Below the pieces are notes generated by a model. The model worked only from the letters and a program-made list of their open reading frames with translations, was not told the DNA's origin and searched no databases. The position numbers were made by a program, and so were the translations under genes. Positions 33,056 to 33,555 of a stretch of DNA of 33,555 nucleotides are shown here, piece after piece. How positions within the stretch are numbered: position 1 is the first letter of the stretch; every line of letters begins with the position of its first letter. The DNA is from Companilactobacillus halodurans (GTDB lineage Bacteria; Bacillota; Bacilli; Lactobacillales; Lactobacillaceae): contig NZ_VDFP01000025.1 of the NCBI RefSeq assembly GCF_009600985.1, forward strand, positions 1 through 33,555, given 5' to 3'.

Positions 33056-33304
33056 ATGGCAGAAGTAGATCCATCAAAGATGGCTGATGCAGCCATTGCA
33101 AAAGAACCAGAAGTATTGAACTTAAAGATGAGCGAGGCTTTCGACTGGAGTGACGATAAGACGGTTGTCCGTGACGCTATTTGGGATTATTTCATGGAGA
33201 ACAACAATCACGATACTATTAAGACAGAAGAAGCTGAAAAGCCATTCCTCGATAAGAGCGATGACGAAGTACGTGATTTTGTCGAGAAAAACCTTAAAAA
33301 ATAA
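33056..33304 (+). CDS. Small acidic protein of unknown function
   Basis: This 82-residue soluble protein is not recognised. It is strongly acidic (many Asp and Glu) and lysine-rich at the end, with a central [14 protein letters not shown] segment. It is mostly helical by appearance. AAGGAGGT precedes the start at an ideal distance, and a perfect terminator follows. Together with the good promoter this suggests high expression, perhaps in stationary phase or under catabolite control. No function is proposed. Confidence 0.75.
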   Translation: MAEVDPSKMADAAIAKEPEVLNLKMSEAFDWSDDKTVVRDAIWDYFMENNNHDTIKTEEAEKPFLDKSDDEVRDFVEKNLKK

Positions 33305-33315
33305 GTCTTTAATTT

Positions 33316-33354
33316 TCCTTTAGGCACCTTAAGTTGATGCCTAAAGGATTTTTT
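33316..33354 (+). terminator. Terminator after the gene at 33056
   Basis: TCCTTTAGGCA (33316-33326) pairs perfectly with TGCCTAAAGGA (33338-33348), followed by six T residues. Confidence 0.92.
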
Positions 33355-33430
33355 ATGGCATTTTTTAAAAATAAATCAGTATATAACATGACTATATAAA
33401 AACTAAAAAAGTAGGACTTCCGAAATAACG

Positions 33431-33530
33431 GCTGTTCGTCAAATTAAGTTGATGGCAGTTTACATAAGCAGTTAGATCATAATTGGTCTAGCTGTTTTTT
33501 ATTTGGCTGACGAGCTTGCTCGGAGCCAAA
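33431..33530 (+). ncRNA. Three consecutive hairpins, possible small RNA with terminator
   Basis: Hairpin 1 pairs CTG-TT-CGTCAA with TTGATG-G-CAG (about 33431-33460). Hairpin 2 pairs CAGTTAGATC (33469-33478) with GGTCTAGCTG (33485-33494) and ends in six T residues (33495-33500), a terminator. Hairpin 3 pairs TTTGGCT-GA-CGAGC (33502-33515) with GCTCG-G-AGCCAAA (33518-33530). No ORF is present from 33305 to the window end. A TATATAAA box at 33393 is a weak promoter candidate. It could also be the edge of a mobile element beyond the window. Confidence 0.35.
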
Positions 33531-33555
33531 AAATTTGAAGATTGATACGCTTAAT

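Overview
The window looks like a chromosomal segment of a low-GC Gram-positive bacterium of the family Lactobacillaceae. The evidence is AT-rich DNA with strong AGGAGG-type ribosome binding sites, CcpA-type cre sites, a pyruvate oxidase, a short glutamate 5-kinase without a PUA domain, a close relative of the Lentilactobacillus buchneri isoleucine 2-epimerase, and a BspA-like leucine-rich-repeat surface protein ending in SLAP-like wall-binding repeats. A Companilactobacillus-like genus is my guess; it rests on protein style only. I see no phage, plasmid, CRISPR, rRNA, tRNA or intact insertion sequence.

Layout. 1-258: non-coding DNA with a long hairpin and a T-rich terminator-like element. 259-4463: ugpCAEB, a glycerol-3-phosphate-type ABC importer. 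4522-5451 (minus): EamA exporter. 5571-7695: NatAB/YhaQP-like ABC-2 exporter pair. 8066-11161: secreted GH84 beta-N-acetylglucosaminidase with a cre site at its promoter. 11381-12100 (minus): glycerol facilitator GlpF with an attenuator-like leader. 12441-13869: 2-hydroxyacid dehydrogenase and a small membrane protein. 13883-16468 (minus): proB-proA-GNAT proline operon. 16561-17831: two small unknown genes around about 700 bp of structured intergenic DNA. 17897-18649: alpha/beta hydrolase, convergent with a marR-MFS efflux operon (minus, to 20451). 20825-22299 (minus): a frameshifted MenE-like acyl-CoA ligase, divergent from a hotdog thioesterase at 22394-22762. 22759-23280 (minus): DUF308 membrane protein. 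23473-25197: pyruvate oxidase with a cre site. 25249-29247 (minus): 1332-residue BspA-like repeat protein. 29428-29631 (minus): small unknown gene. 29857-32696: isoleucine 2-epimerase and an APC amino-acid permease. 33056-33304: a small acidic protein with a cre-like site upstream. 33305-33555: structured non-coding DNA running off the window.

How the genes fit together. Two functions concern glycerol or glycerol phosphate uptake (ugp and glpF). Several genes carry cre-like sites (GH84, pox and the 82-residue gene), which suggests carbon-source control. The remaining genes are ordinary housekeeping and accessory metabolism.

The most unusual signal is a family of structured repeats placed exactly at gene 3' ends. 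Three copies (7659-7777, 11159-11203, and 20695-20826 in reverse) lie downstream of, and in the same orientation as, three unrelated genes. Each begins at or inside the end of the coding sequence. Their closing stem changes sequence between copies while remaining paired. Two copies are followed by a second short motif, ATTGACAGAAA..ATGGTT, present three times in all, and then by near-identical terminators, so the GH84 gene is bracketed by two homologous 3' modules. Other points are attenuator-like leaders before ugp and glpF, twin hairpins with identical 11-base loops at 17.1 kb, and an acyl-CoA ligase with three independent lesions.
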